From: Pontiella agarivorans
GTDB lineage: Bacteria > Verrucomicrobiota > Kiritimatiellia > Kiritimatiellales > Pontiellaceae
Assembly: GCF_034531395.1 (NCBI RefSeq)
Contig: NZ_JARVCO010000012.1
Coordinates: 620,001-684,000, forward strand
Length of the DNA stretch: 64,000 nt
Reading direction: 5' to 3'
The notes beneath the pieces were generated by a model, which had not been told where the DNA came from, made no database searches, and worked only from the letters and a program-made list of their open reading frames with translations. The translations under genes and the position numbers were made by a program. Positions 33,886 through 42,667 of this stretch are shown here, piece by piece (positions within the stretch are counted from its first letter, which is position 1; each line of letters begins with the position of its first letter).

Positions 33886-35691
33886 ATGCATCGTTACAGA
33901 ACGCATACTTGCGGCGAACTTAGAAAAGAGCACATTGATGAAACCGTCAGGATTTCCGGCTGGGTGCACAGTGTGCGCGACCACGGCGGAATTATCTTTA
34001 TCGACCTTCGCGATCACTACGGTCTGACCCAGGTGGTCATTGACCCGTCGAAACCGTTCTACAAAGGCGTTGAGCACTGGCGTGTTGAATCCACGATCTG
34101 CTTTACCGGAAAGGTTGTTGCCCGTTTTGAAGAGGCGGTTAATCCGAATCTTGCGACCGGTGAAATTGAACTGGTGGCGGAAGAGATGGAAACGCTGGGC
34201 GAATCCAAGGTGATTCCGTTTCAGGTTTCCAAGGATGAAGACTGCAACGAAGCGCTGCGTCTGGAATATCGTTTTCTCGATATGCGCCGCGAAAGTCTGC
34301 ACAACAACCTGATTCTGCGTTCGAAAATCATCAGTCGTCTGCGCGAGCTGATGACGGCGGAAGGGTTCATGGAAATGCAGACGCCGATTCTGACCAGCAG
34401 CTCGCCGGAAGGCGCGCGGGACTATCTGGTGCCAAGCCGCGTGCATCCCGGAAAATTCTACGCTCTGCCGCAGGCGCCGCAGCAGTTTAAGCAGTTGCTG
34501 ATGACTTCCGGGTTTGATCGCTATTTTCAGATTGCGCCGTGTTTCCGCGATGAAGATGCTCGTGCCGACCGTTCGCCGGGGGAATTCTATCAGCTCGATA
34601 TGGAAATGGCTTTCGCCACGCAGGACGATGTTTTTGAAGTGAACGAAAAGGTGCTGCACAGCGTGTTCACCGAATTCTCCGACAAGCAGGTGGATGATAT
34701 TCCGTTCACCCGCATTCCGTTCAAAGAAGCGATGTCGAAATACGGCACCGACAAACCGGACCTGCGTAATCCGCTGATTATTCAGGATGCCACGGAGCTG
34801 TTCCGCGACTGCGACTTCAAGGCTTTTGCCGGCGTCGTTGCTTCCGGCGGCAAGGTGCTGACCATCGCGGCAAAAGGCTGTGCCGGCGAGTCGCGCAAGT
34901 TCTTCGACGACATGATCAAATTTGCCCAGGGCGTCGGATCGAAAGGGCTCGGCTACCTGCGCTGGAACAACGGTGAAGTGCAGAGCCCGATCGCTAAATT
35001 CCTCTCCGAGGAAACGCTCAGCGCACTGAAGGAACTGGGTAATGTGGAAGACGGCGACGTCATGTTCTTCATTGCCGACAAAGCGAAAGAAGCGACGGAA
35101 ATCGGCGCACACGTTCGTGACGAGCTTGGCAAACGCCTGGACCTGATTGATCCGAATGTCTTCAAGTTCTGCTGGATTGTCGATTTCCCGATGTATGAGC
35201 TCGACGATGAGGGCAAAGTGGAATTCTCGCACAACCCGTTCTCGATGCCGCAGGGCGGAATGGATGATCTGGAAAACAAAGATCCGCTGGATATTCTGGC
35301 CTACCAGTACGACATCGTCGTGAACGGGGTGGAGCTTTCTTCCGGTGCGGTGCGTAACCACAGCCCGGAAATGATGATCAAAGCCTTCGATATTGCGGGC
35401 TACGATGAATCGGTGGTGGCCAACAAGTTCCCGGCGCTGCACAAAGCCTTCCAGTACGGCGCACCGCCGCATGCCGGTATTGCCCCGGGGGTTGACCGCA
35501 TGGTCATGCTGCTGGCCGACGAGCCGAACATCCGCGAGGTGATTGCCTTCCCGATGAACCAGAAAGCGCAGGACCTGCTGATGAATGCGCCGGGCGACGT
35601 GGAATTCAACCAGATCCGTGATCTGCACCTCCGCCTGCATCTGCCGAAAAAGGCCGAGAAGGAAGAGGGTAAAGATGAGGCTGCGGAATAA
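33886..35691 (+). CDS. aspS: Aspartyl-tRNA synthetase
   Basis: Charges tRNA-Asp. A bacterial-type enzyme of about 600 residues with an N-terminal OB-fold anticodon domain (CGELRKEHIDETVRISGWVH), the class II core with motif 2 CFRDEDARADRSPGEFYQLD, the bacterial GAD insertion (about residues 285-420) and motif 3 GIAPGVDRMVMLLADE. I chose the ATG at 33886 because GGAGA lies 5 bases upstream and the family usually starts close to 'YRTHTCGEL'. The ATG at 33874, overlapping the hisS stop, is the alternative. The gene is followed by a palindrome copy and a strong terminator. Confidence 0.97.
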   Translation: MHRYRTHTCGELRKEHIDETVRISGWVHSVRDHGGIIFIDLRDHYGLTQVVIDPSKPFYKGVEHWRVESTICFTGKVVARFEEAVNPNLATGEIELVAEEMETLGESKVIPFQVSKDEDCNEALRLEYRFLDMRRESLHNNLILRSKIISRLRELMTAEGFMEMQTPILTSSSPEGARDYLVPSRVHPGKFYALPQAPQQFKQLLMTSGFDRYFQIAPCFRDEDARADRSPGEFYQLDMEMAFATQDDVFEVNEKVLHSVFTEFSDKQVDDIPFTRIPFKEAMSKYGTDKPDLRNPLIIQDATELFRDCDFKAFAGVVASGGKVLTIAAKGCAGESRKFFDDMIKFAQGVGSKGLGYLRWNNGEVQSPIAKFLSEETLSALKELGNVEDGDVMFFIADKAKEATEIGAHVRDELGKRLDLIDPNVFKFCWIVDFPMYELDDEGKVEFSHNPFSMPQGGMDDLENKDPLDILAYQYDIVVNGVELSSGAVRNHSPEMMIKAFDIAGYDESVVANKFPALHKAFQYGAPPHAGIAPGVDRMVMLLADEPNIREVIAFPMNQKAQDLLMNAPGDVEFNQIRDLHLRLHLPKKAEKEEGKDEAAE

Positions 35692-35706
35692 TTCCAATCT
35701 TCGGAA

Positions 35707-35725
35707 TTTTCCAAACCTTGGAAAA
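35707..35725. repeat. Dispersed palindrome copy, perfect 8+3+8, before the aspS terminator
   Basis: TTTTCCAA-ACC-TTGGAAAA ends two bases before the GC stem of the terminator, the same arrangement as after galE. A small AATTCC/GGAATT hairpin (35690-35708) overlaps its left end. Confidence 0.85.
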
Positions 35726-35752
35726 AGCCGTCCGTTGCGGGCGGCTTTTTTT
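35726..35752 (+). terminator. Rho-independent terminator of hisS-aspS
   Basis: GCCGTCCG (35727-35734) pairs with CGGGCGGC (35738-35745, one G-U pair), loop TTG, followed by seven T. Confidence 0.9.
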
Positions 35753-35787
35753 GTTTCCGGTTGCCGGGGATTGGATAGAGTGGGGCC

Positions 35788-36582
35788 ATGAAGACTCTTT
35801 TTTTAGCAACAGGGCTGGCGGTTTCGGCCGGGGCGGCGGAGTCTGTTTTCCAATCTCTGGAAACCGCGGGGCAGGGCATCTCCTTTTACCAGTCGAATTA
35901 TGCGGTGATCGGGGCGGATCCGATTCTTGAGGCGGAGCTTCAGTTTTCGTTCAAATATCGTTTTGTGGACGAGGGTACGTTTGATGAGGGGTGGAAAAAG
36001 GCGCTCGATAATCTGTTTTTTGCTTACACGCAGACGATGTTTTGGGATCTGGAAAAGGATTCGGCGCCGTATCCGAACAATTATATGGACAGCTATTTCA
36101 GTCCGGAATTCTTCTGGCGCTGGAACGACTTTTTTCCAGAGGCTGGAAAAGCCCGGGTGGATTTGCAGTTTGGATATCAGCATGAATCGAACGGGCGGGA
36201 TGAGCAATACGGCCGGACGTGGGATCGGCTGAATCTGCAACCGACGTGGACCTGGGGAGATTCCGGGAATTGGCAACGGGCAGTTGCGCTGAAAATCTGG
36301 GCACCGCTTTATGTCGGTGAAGAGATGGATGATATTTCGGACTATTACGGGTTCGGGGAGCTGACGCTTAAAACCGGTAAAAATGATGGTCTGGCCGGTG
36401 AGGTGATGCTGCGCAAAGGTTCTAGAGATTGGAACGGGGCGGTGGAATTGACGGCGTCGTATCCGATTCGTCCGGTGAATCTGTTTGTGGTTGGCCAGCT
36501 GTTTTACGGATATGGCGAAAATCTGCGTCTTTACGATGAGGAAACTTTTAGCTATCGGCTGGGAGTCGCTATTTCACGATAG
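35788..36582 (+). CDS. Outer membrane phospholipase A (OMPLA family)
   Basis: A 264-residue β-barrel lipase that hydrolyses phospholipids in the outer membrane. Signal peptide at residues 1-17 (ending AGA-AE). The catalytic segment FGYQHESNGRDEQYGR near residue 128 carries the His and Ser of the OMPLA motif (HxSNG), and the closing strand VVGQLFYGYGENLRLYDEE is typical. Its Asn/Asp partner and calcium site are plausible in the NLQPTW region. The gene alone holds three palindrome-like segments: 35847-35863 (FQSLE), 36132-36150 (FPEAGKA) and a decayed 36420-36434 (SRDWN). Confidence 0.9.
   Translation: MKTLFLATGLAVSAGAAESVFQSLETAGQGISFYQSNYAVIGADPILEAELQFSFKYRFVDEGTFDEGWKKALDNLFFAYTQTMFWDLEKDSAPYPNNYMDSYFSPEFFWRWNDFFPEAGKARVDLQFGYQHESNGRDEQYGRTWDRLNLQPTWTWGDSGNWQRAVALKIWAPLYVGEEMDDISDYYGFGELTLKTGKNDGLAGEVMLRKGSRDWNGAVELTASYPIRPVNLFVVGQLFYGYGENLRLYDEETFSYRLGVAISR
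35847..35863. repeat. Dispersed palindrome copy 1 in the OMPLA gene
   Basis: TTTCCA-ATCTC-TGGAAA, perfect 6-bp arms, at the start of the mature protein. Read as F-Q-S-L-E. Confidence 0.65.
36132..36150. repeat. Dispersed palindrome copy 2 in the OMPLA gene, perfect 8+3+8
   Basis: TTTTCCAG-AGG-CTGGAAAA, read in the third frame as F-F-P-E-A-G-K-A. Confidence 0.8.
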
Positions 36583-36611
36583 TTGAGCGAAGCTGTTTTT
36601 TTCAGACAGAG

Positions 36612-36643
36612 CGCCAGGGAGCTGTATTTGCTCCCTGGCGTTT
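36612..36643. terminator. Long stem-loop between convergent genes
   Basis: CGCCAGGGAGC (36612-36622) pairs perfectly with GCTCCCTGGCG (36630-36640), with a 7-base loop. Only TTT follows on the plus strand, and the minus-strand side reaches an A/T run after eight bases. It probably terminates the OMPLA gene and perhaps the opposing gene. Confidence 0.6.
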
Positions 36644-36652
36644 ATGATTTGA

Positions 36653-39600
36653 TTATTCGCCCCGGACTCTCAGGAATCCTTTGATGCCGTTGTTTGGGAG
36701 TGTCCACTCAACGGGCTCGCCGACCGGTTCGAATGGAGTGTTTGTAAGATCGTCGGAGTACTCAAGTTGCAGGTTCAGGACAAAGTTGCTTCCGTCGGGT
36801 GTAATCATGAGATGACTCAGATTGAGATCAAGAATCTCCTGTTCCGTATAGAGGCCGAAACGGGTTCCATGATTGAGCAGGGCATCGTTGATCTGCTTGT
36901 CGCTGACGCTAGGGTTGGTGCCGATGGCGATCTCGTCTTCGTCCGGAATTCCGTCGCCGTCACTGTCGGTTCCGAAGGGGTCTGTGCCTAGCACTACGAA
37001 TTCGCGGTAGTTGCTCAGGCCGTCGCCGTCGGAATCGAGCGTATCGTCGAAGTAATCCGGCTGGCCGTTGCTGTTGGTGTCGGCGGGGGCATACCATTCG
37101 AAATCGAACGCGAATTCCTGGTCTGTCTCTGTGAGGAAGTTGTTGTAGAGCGGGGAGTAGCTCTTGACTTCAACAGTTCCGTCCGGGTTGATAATCAGCA
37201 GGCGCAGATATCCGTTTCCTCCAAAGGGCGAAAGGAACTGATAGTTGGCGAGCATTTGATGGACGTTCTGGCCGGCATTGTTGGCATCTGTGCGGAATCC
37301 GGTGCCGTCGCCCAGAACATGACCGTTGACGGTCAGCACGAAATCGTGCTCTTTCACCAGTTTCTGCCACAGTTCTTCACCGTCGTTGACTCCGCCCGGT
37401 GTGCTGTAGTTGTGCGGATTGTAGTTTTGAGGATTTTCCGTGTCGGTGTGATCGTAACGCAGGTCGTTATTGTTCATATAGGCATGCGTGACGAGGATGG
37501 CTTTGCGGTTGGGATGGGCATCGAGAATTGAATCCGCCCAGGCGATCGTTGAATCGCGCGGACCCCATTCCAGGCAGAGTATAATCCAGTCATAACCACC
37601 GGCTTCAAACAGATGATACGTGTTGTCCAGTTTCCCGTTTTCCATGGCTCCGCCGAAATGCGGGCGTGCTGAATAATCTCCGAACAGGAAATGATCATTC
37701 ATCAGTGTGTCGCGGCTGGATGCGTTTCCGCTCGGCCCGTAATCGTGATTGCCTGGAACAAAGGCGTAGGGCAGGTGGCCGTCGAGGACGCCCATGGCTT
37801 CGCGTGCGGCTGCCCATTCGGGTTGGGAGTTAACGTTTACAATATCGCCCAGGTGCAGAACGTAGCGGATATTGTATTTCCGGGCATTGTCCCGCAGCCA
37901 GACGGTTTGGGCTGAGAAAACGCCGGGACGGTTTTGGGAGTAAATCTGCGTGTCCGGAAGAAGGGCGATGGTCCAGGCACCGTCATCGATGGCGGAATCG
38001 CCGGGCTGTGGCGTGATGGTGATTGGATCGGCCTCACGATCGCGGACGTTACGGGTCTGGATATAGAGGTTTTCAAAAAACTTCTGATTGAATCGGCTGT
38101 AGTCGACATCGCTTTGTTCCGAGCCATCATCCGCATTCAGGATTTTGTCCGGTGCCATGGCGGCCAGCAGGAGCTGTCCCTGGCCGTATGCGCCTTCCAT
38201 TAAAGCGGGATAACGGGCCCGGGTATCGCCGGAAAGAATGACTTCGAAACCGGCAAAGGCGTTGAACACTTCCCATACGACATCATTGCTGTGGGTGCCG
38301 ATGTGCGGCATTGTGTAGGCGATTTTTCCGGCTGCGTTAGTCGGGAATTCCTGAATGATCTGGTGGGTTGGTGCCAGGATCACAGCTTCTGTAAAATCTC
38401 CGTCTTCGCGGGTGGCATTCTGGGTGTCCGGGAGAAAGGATGGTTGAGGTTCGGTTTGGTCTGCCTGAGTGAGCTGGACGAGGTAGCCGGCGCGGTCGAC
38501 ATAGTCGTCGAGGATATCGGCATATGCCGCCATGTAGGCCTGATACCGGGGATCTTCACTGACAAAAGAGCCGAACAGGATGAGATCGACATCGGTTTCC
38601 GGATCGTCAGTGAATTCAAAAGGAGGTTCGTCGAGCGGGAGCGGTTGAACATGAAAGCCGGCGCGGCGCAGGGATTCACCGGCTCCGACGTATCCGCTGA
38701 ATGAATCATCTGTTTCAAAAACATAGGCGGTCAATCCTTCCGGGTTTGCGCCTCCTGCTGTTGCCGGCGGATTGGGGGTCGAGCCGAATTCCGCCCAGCG
38801 GGCTCCTGCCGGCTGCGGGTCGGGGGTGACGGCCTCCGAAGGAGAGCGGCCGAGTATTTCCAGGACGCTGAGGCCGCCGTAGGAGGTGGAGGCGTCGTTG
38901 ATTTCGATCAGAATTTCAATTTCACCGTTGGCACGTGGCTGTATGCTGTTGATAGATGCCACGGTATTGGTGTTGTTGACGGCTTCCAGAGAAGCAGTGT
39001 TGGTAACCGTGCCCATTGCAGTGAAGTCGGTAATAAATACTTCGGGTTCCGAGCGGTTTGAGGTGATGAAGAATTTGAAGTCGTAAACCGTATCGCCCGA
39101 TGGATCGAGCCCGGCAATGATCATGGCGGCGGAAGGGTCGTTGCCTTTGTCGATATAATAGAAATCGCCGGTTGCGTTTGAAACATAGATATCTTCATTT
39201 CCGCTGGAGTTGGAGCTGGCGCGGAAAAATGCATTCGTTATCGAGATACTGACGCCGGGGGCTGTTGCACCGTTGCGGCTGATCACCGTGGAAAGGGTTT
39301 CTGTCGCAGGGAGGGCGCTTCCGTTCACGGAAAAGTTATTCCAGTGATGTCCGAATGCATCCGGACTGGAGGTTGTTTCGTTGGTCAGTCCGAAATCCAC
39401 CAGAATGCGCGGGGGGACCATGGCTGCAATTTCCGATGCGGAAAGCGCCTCGTCATAGATGCATACATCGTCGATCAGGCCTTGGAAATAAGGGGCGCCG
39501 CCGTAGTCGCCGCCAATTCTGCCCCCGGTCCAGTTAAAGGCATACGTATCATCGAGCAGCGAGATGTCATTGGTTCCTGCAACTGTTCCATCGACGTAAA

Positions 39601-40177
39601 GTGTAACCAGATCTGCAGTTCTGTCATAAACGGCCGCGAGGTGGTGCCACTGTGCCCAGGCATCAGTGTCTTCCACCGGGCCGTCGCTGTGGCTGTTTAT
39701 CTGATCGGTATTGAAACCCGGCTGGGAGGTTTCGCTGTATGAAACAAATCGGCCATCCGGAAGAATGCCCAGACTGGCAATGGGATTGTCGCCGTTTTGT
39801 CCCAGCTGGAGAATATAGGCATAGTTGCTGCCCGGATCTGCGGTTTGTTTGGCCCAGGCGGTCAGTGTGATGGAGGAATTGGCCGCAAAATGCGGCAGCG
39901 GCAGTGTGTCTTCAAGATCGAGATAGGTATCCGTTGAACTGAAAACCGAACCTCTGACGGCATCGGTGGTGATGGAGCCCGTTCCGGAGGACGGTGCAGC
40001 ATGGTGGCCATTACCTGACACATCGTTGTAGTTTCCATCAAACGTATATCGTGCAACAAGTGCTGCATCTGTTTCTGAACCCAGAAAACAGAGTGCGGCC
40101 AATGCGGGTGCGAAAAGGGGTTTGAGCGTACATTTTCCGAAACCCGGAGGTGTGCTCGTTGAGACCAGATTTAACAT
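36653..40177 (-). CDS. Large exported LamG-metallophosphoesterase protein with calcium-type repeats
   Basis: A 1174-residue protein with a signal peptide ending near residue 38 (AALCFLGSETDA). Residues about 40-245 are a LamG-like jelly roll (ALVARYTFDGNYNDVSGNGH; LIDDVCIYDEALSASEI). The middle 260-720 has a carbohydrate-binding-like part and an unassigned part. Residues about 735-1000 are a calcineurin-like phosphoesterase with the metal motifs ALLPDTQIY, HLGDIVNVNSQ, VPGNHDYG, VTHAYMNN and NGHVLG. Residues about 1060-1105 have thrombospondin-3/dockerin-like Asp repeats (DSDGDGLSNYREF, DSDGDGIPDEDE). A short C-terminal domain ends GFLRVRGE. AAAGGAG precedes the ATG. The substrate is unknown. 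Confidence 0.88.
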   Translation of the reverse strand: MLNLVSTSTPPGFGKCTLKPLFAPALAALCFLGSETDAALVARYTFDGNYNDVSGNGHHAAPSSGTGSITTDAVRGSVFSSTDTYLDLEDTLPLPHFAANSSITLTAWAKQTADPGSNYAYILQLGQNGDNPIASLGILPDGRFVSYSETSQPGFNTDQINSHSDGPVEDTDAWAQWHHLAAVYDRTADLVTLYVDGTVAGTNDISLLDDTYAFNWTGGRIGGDYGGAPYFQGLIDDVCIYDEALSASEIAAMVPPRILVDFGLTNETTSSPDAFGHHWNNFSVNGSALPATETLSTVISRNGATAPGVSISITNAFFRASSNSSGNEDIYVSNATGDFYYIDKGNDPSAAMIIAGLDPSGDTVYDFKFFITSNRSEPEVFITDFTAMGTVTNTASLEAVNNTNTVASINSIQPRANGEIEILIEINDASTSYGGLSVLEILGRSPSEAVTPDPQPAGARWAEFGSTPNPPATAGGANPEGLTAYVFETDDSFSGYVGAGESLRRAGFHVQPLPLDEPPFEFTDDPETDVDLILFGSFVSEDPRYQAYMAAYADILDDYVDRAGYLVQLTQADQTEPQPSFLPDTQNATREDGDFTEAVILAPTHQIIQEFPTNAAGKIAYTMPHIGTHSNDVVWEVFNAFAGFEVILSGDTRARYPALMEGAYGQGQLLLAAMAPDKILNADDGSEQSDVDYSRFNQKFFENLYIQTRNVRDREADPITITPQPGDSAIDDGAWTIALLPDTQIYSQNRPGVFSAQTVWLRDNARKYNIRYVLHLGDIVNVNSQPEWAAAREAMGVLDGHLPYAFVPGNHDYGPSGNASSRDTLMNDHFLFGDYSARPHFGGAMENGKLDNTYHLFEAGGYDWIILCLEWGPRDSTIAWADSILDAHPNRKAILVTHAYMNNNDLRYDHTDTENPQNYNPHNYSTPGGVNDGEELWQKLVKEHDFVLTVNGHVLGDGTGFRTDANNAGQNVHQMLANYQFLSPFGGNGYLRLLIINPDGTVEVKSYSPLYNNFLTETDQEFAFDFEWYAPADTNSNGQPDYFDDTLDSDGDGLSNYREFVVLGTDPFGTDSDGDGIPDEDEIAIGTNPSVSDKQINDALLNHGTRFGLYTEQEILDLNLSHLMITPDGSNFVLNLQLEYSDDLTNTPFEPVGEPVEWTLPNNGIKGFLRVRGE

Positions 40178-40440
40178 GAATTACTCCTTTGAATTTAATA
40201 AGCCGTCTGCGGCTGTAATTGAAGGCGTTCAATAGGCGGTGTCGAAGTTAGGCTGAAATGCTTCAGCGATTCAGATTACGTTAATCAGATGCAGGTATAG
40301 GCCGTTGGTATATCGGCCCGAATCATCCGCCGGCGCTATTTCGCGTTAAAAACGCCCGCGTATTTTTTTGCCAAGGCGGTTCGGGACAGGCATATTTCAC
40401 GGACTTTTTCGAATATTGGAAACATCAGGAGATGAACTAC
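40178..40440. other. Divergent promoter region between the phosphoesterase and gpmI
   Basis: 263 bases with start signals for both flanking genes. A decayed palindrome, TTTTTC-GAATA-TTGGAAA (about 40405-40423), sits just upstream of the gpmI ribosome binding site AGGAG (40427-40431). No gene is seen. Confidence 0.45.
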
Positions 40441-42090
40441 ATGGAACAGTTGAAGAAAAATGAAGCTTTCAGCGGTCCTGAGGGACCGGTCGTTCTCGTT
40501 ATTATGGATGGGGTCGGCATTGGTAAAAATCCGGAAACGGATTATGTGAAAATCGCCAACACCCCGAATCTGGACTGGCTGAAGGAAAATGCCATTTATA
40601 CCGAAGTGGCGGCGCATGGGCGCGCGGCGGGTCTGCCGGATGACGGCGATATGGGCAACTCCGAAGTGGGCCACAATGCCATCGGCTGCGGGCGGGTTTT
40701 TGACCAGGGCGCGGCACTGGTGCGGAATGCGATCAATACCGGATCTATGTATGAAGGCGAGGTCTGGAAAAAAGTGACCGGCAATGTGAAGGATAAGGAT
40801 TCGACGCTCCATTTTCTGGGGCTCTGTTCCGACGGTAATGTGCATTCGAATCTTGAGCACTTTGAAGCGATGGTGAAACAGGCCAAAGCGGACGGTATTA
40901 AAAAAATCCGTCTGCACGCGCTGATTGACGGTCGGGATGTTCCGCCGACTTCGGCATTGGAATATGTTGAACGTATCGAAAATTTTCTGGCGGAAATGAA
41001 TGCGGACGGCACGGTTGATTATTGCGTGGCTTCGGGGGGCGGACGCCAGAATATCACGATGGACCGCTATGATGCCAACTGGCCGATGATTGAAGCGGGC
41101 TGGAAAACGCACGTGAAAGCGGAAGGTCGGATGTTTGCTTCGATGAAAGAAGCGGTGGAGGTTTTCCGTTCTGAAAATGAAGGGATTCTTGATCAGGATC
41201 TTCCGCCGTTCGTTATTGAACGTGACGGTGCGCCGGTCGGCCCGATTGTGGATGGCGACAGCGTGATTCTGTTCAATTTCCGCGGCGACCGTGCGCTGGA
41301 AATCACGAAGGCTTTCGAGGCTCAGGAACTTTCCGAATTTCCGCGTGGTCCGAAACCGGATGTTCTGTATGCGGGGATGATGCAGTATGACGGCGACCTG
41401 GGGGTTCCGGAACTGTTTCTGGTTGCGCCGCCGGCCATTGACCGCACGATGAGTGAATATCTTTCGAATGCGGGAGTGAAGCAGTTTGCAATTTCTGAAA
41501 CGCAGAAGTTCGGCCATGTGACCTATTTCTTTAACGGAAATAATTCCGGAAAATTTGAAACGGAAACCTGGAAGGAAGTTCCTTCTGATGTCTGCCCGTT
41601 TGAAAATGCGCCGCGTATGAAGGCTGCTGAGATCACCGATGAAGTCGTTGCGGCGATCAAGGGCGGTGAATATAAATTTATCCGTCTGAATTTCCCGAAC
41701 GGTGATATGGTGGGGCATACCGGCGTATTCGAAGCGGTGAAGGTCGCGGTTGAAGCGGTGGATGAAGGCGTCGGCCGCATTATGGAAGCGCTGAAGGAAA
41801 CCGGCGGAATTATGGTCTGTTCGGCCGACCACGGTAATTCAGATGATATGTGCGCGCTGGACAAAAAAACCGGTGAAATCAAACTGGACGAAAACGGAAA
41901 ACCGCAGCCGAAAACAGCCCATTCGCTGAATCCGGTTCCGGTGTTTGTTTATGATCCGTCCGATGCGGCGCACGCTGAAAAGGCCGATGTTGAAAAACCG
42001 GGTATTGCCAATCTGGCGGCCACCTGTATCACGCTGCTGGGTTATGAAGCACCGGAGGATTACACCCCGAGCTTGGTGACCGTTGGTTAA
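40441..42090 (+). CDS. gpmI: 2,3-bisphosphoglycerate-independent phosphoglycerate mutase
   Basis: Interconverts 3- and 2-phosphoglycerate in glycolysis using two Mn ions. The 549-residue protein has normal length. VVLVIMDGVGIGKN carries the first metal Asp, GDMGNSEVGHNAIG the phospho-Ser, ALIDGRDVPPTSA and ASGGGRQNITMDRY the substrate arms, and SADHGNSDDM plus TAHSLNPVPV the later metal ligands. I chose the ATG at 40441, nine bases after AGGAG; the in-frame ATG at 40432 is too close to that site. Confidence 0.96.
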   Translation: MEQLKKNEAFSGPEGPVVLVIMDGVGIGKNPETDYVKIANTPNLDWLKENAIYTEVAAHGRAAGLPDDGDMGNSEVGHNAIGCGRVFDQGAALVRNAINTGSMYEGEVWKKVTGNVKDKDSTLHFLGLCSDGNVHSNLEHFEAMVKQAKADGIKKIRLHALIDGRDVPPTSALEYVERIENFLAEMNADGTVDYCVASGGGRQNITMDRYDANWPMIEAGWKTHVKAEGRMFASMKEAVEVFRSENEGILDQDLPPFVIERDGAPVGPIVDGDSVILFNFRGDRALEITKAFEAQELSEFPRGPKPDVLYAGMMQYDGDLGVPELFLVAPPAIDRTMSEYLSNAGVKQFAISETQKFGHVTYFFNGNNSGKFETETWKEVPSDVCPFENAPRMKAAEITDEVVAAIKGGEYKFIRLNFPNGDMVGHTGVFEAVKVAVEAVDEGVGRIMEALKETGGIMVCSADHGNSDDMCALDKKTGEIKLDENGKPQPKTAHSLNPVPVFVYDPSDAAHAEKADVEKPGIANLAATCITLLGYEAPEDYTPSLVTVG

Positions 42091-42110
42091 AGTCCTTTCA
42101 ATCTGAAGTT

Positions 42111-42156
42111 CGCGAAGGACGCGAAGGTGTGCATGGATTGCTTTGCGCCCTTTGCG
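42111..42156. repeat. Inverted repeat of the CGCGAAGG / CGCAAAGG type
   Basis: CGCGAAGGACGCGAAGG (42111-42127) faces CTTTGCGCCCTTTGCG (42141-42156), its near-perfect reverse complement, across a 13-base loop. Each arm is itself an 8-9 base tandem duplication. It lies between gpmI and lptC and could form a long hairpin. Confidence 0.6.
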
Positions 42157-42178
42157 TTCTTCTGTTATCAAGTATTCT

Positions 42179-42667
42179 ATGAAGTTCACTCTGCAATCAG
42201 CCTTGGTCTTGACTGTTTTGTGCGGAATTGTATCTGCGCAGGTTCCAGATGTTGGAAATTCTGTTGATCTGTATGATTATTTCGATTCCGGGGATGGGAT
42301 TGAGGGCATTAATGTCCCGTACTATGGTGAGAACGGAGAGCTGCAGGCTCGTATTTTCGGAGGGTATGCAAAGCTCCTCGATAATGCGAAGGTTGAAGTT
42401 AAAAACATCCGGATTGATGTGTATGACAAGGGCCGGGTGATCATGACCATTTATGCGCCGCAGTGTTTTACGACGCTGGATGAAGCGGGAGATGTAAAAG
42501 TCCTGAGGGTTTATTCCGATGGGGAAGTGCTGATCGAAATGGAGCAGATGACGGTGGCCGGGCGTGGATTCCGTTTCAGTTCGGCTCAGAATCGTTTTGA
42601 GATTCTCGAAGATTCCCGGGTACTGATTAAGAAGGGCGCGCGCGAGATGGAAGGGGTGGATTTGTGA
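42179..42667 (+). CDS. LptC-like periplasmic lipopolysaccharide export protein
   Basis: A 162-residue protein with a signal peptide (MKFTLQSALVLTVLCGIVSAQ). One β-rich domain follows: YGENGELQARIFGGYAKLLD resembles the LptC/OstA core 'd..G......a..a......', with continued β-strands to FEILEDSRVLIKKG. LptC links the inner-membrane LptB2FG complex to the LptA bridge. Assignment rests on this weak similarity plus its place ahead of lptA- and lptB-like genes. A decayed palindrome (42243-42258, VPDVGN) sits just after the signal-peptide cleavage site. Confidence 0.65.
   Translation: MKFTLQSALVLTVLCGIVSAQVPDVGNSVDLYDYFDSGDGIEGINVPYYGENGELQARIFGGYAKLLDNAKVEVKNIRIDVYDKGRVIMTIYAPQCFTTLDEAGDVKVLRVYSDGEVLIEMEQMTVAGRGFRFSSAQNRFEILEDSRVLIKKGAREMEGVDL

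Noticed and set aside
33871-35697. Very long minus-strand open frame (over 600 codons) opposite aspS
   Set aside because: It exists because of codon bias in aspS on the other strand. Its translation is His/Arg/Phe-rich, resembles no protein, and has no start signals.
40336-41832. Long minus-strand open frame opposite gpmI
   Set aside because: Shadow of the strongly conserved gpmI gene; low-complexity His/Arg/Phe composition.
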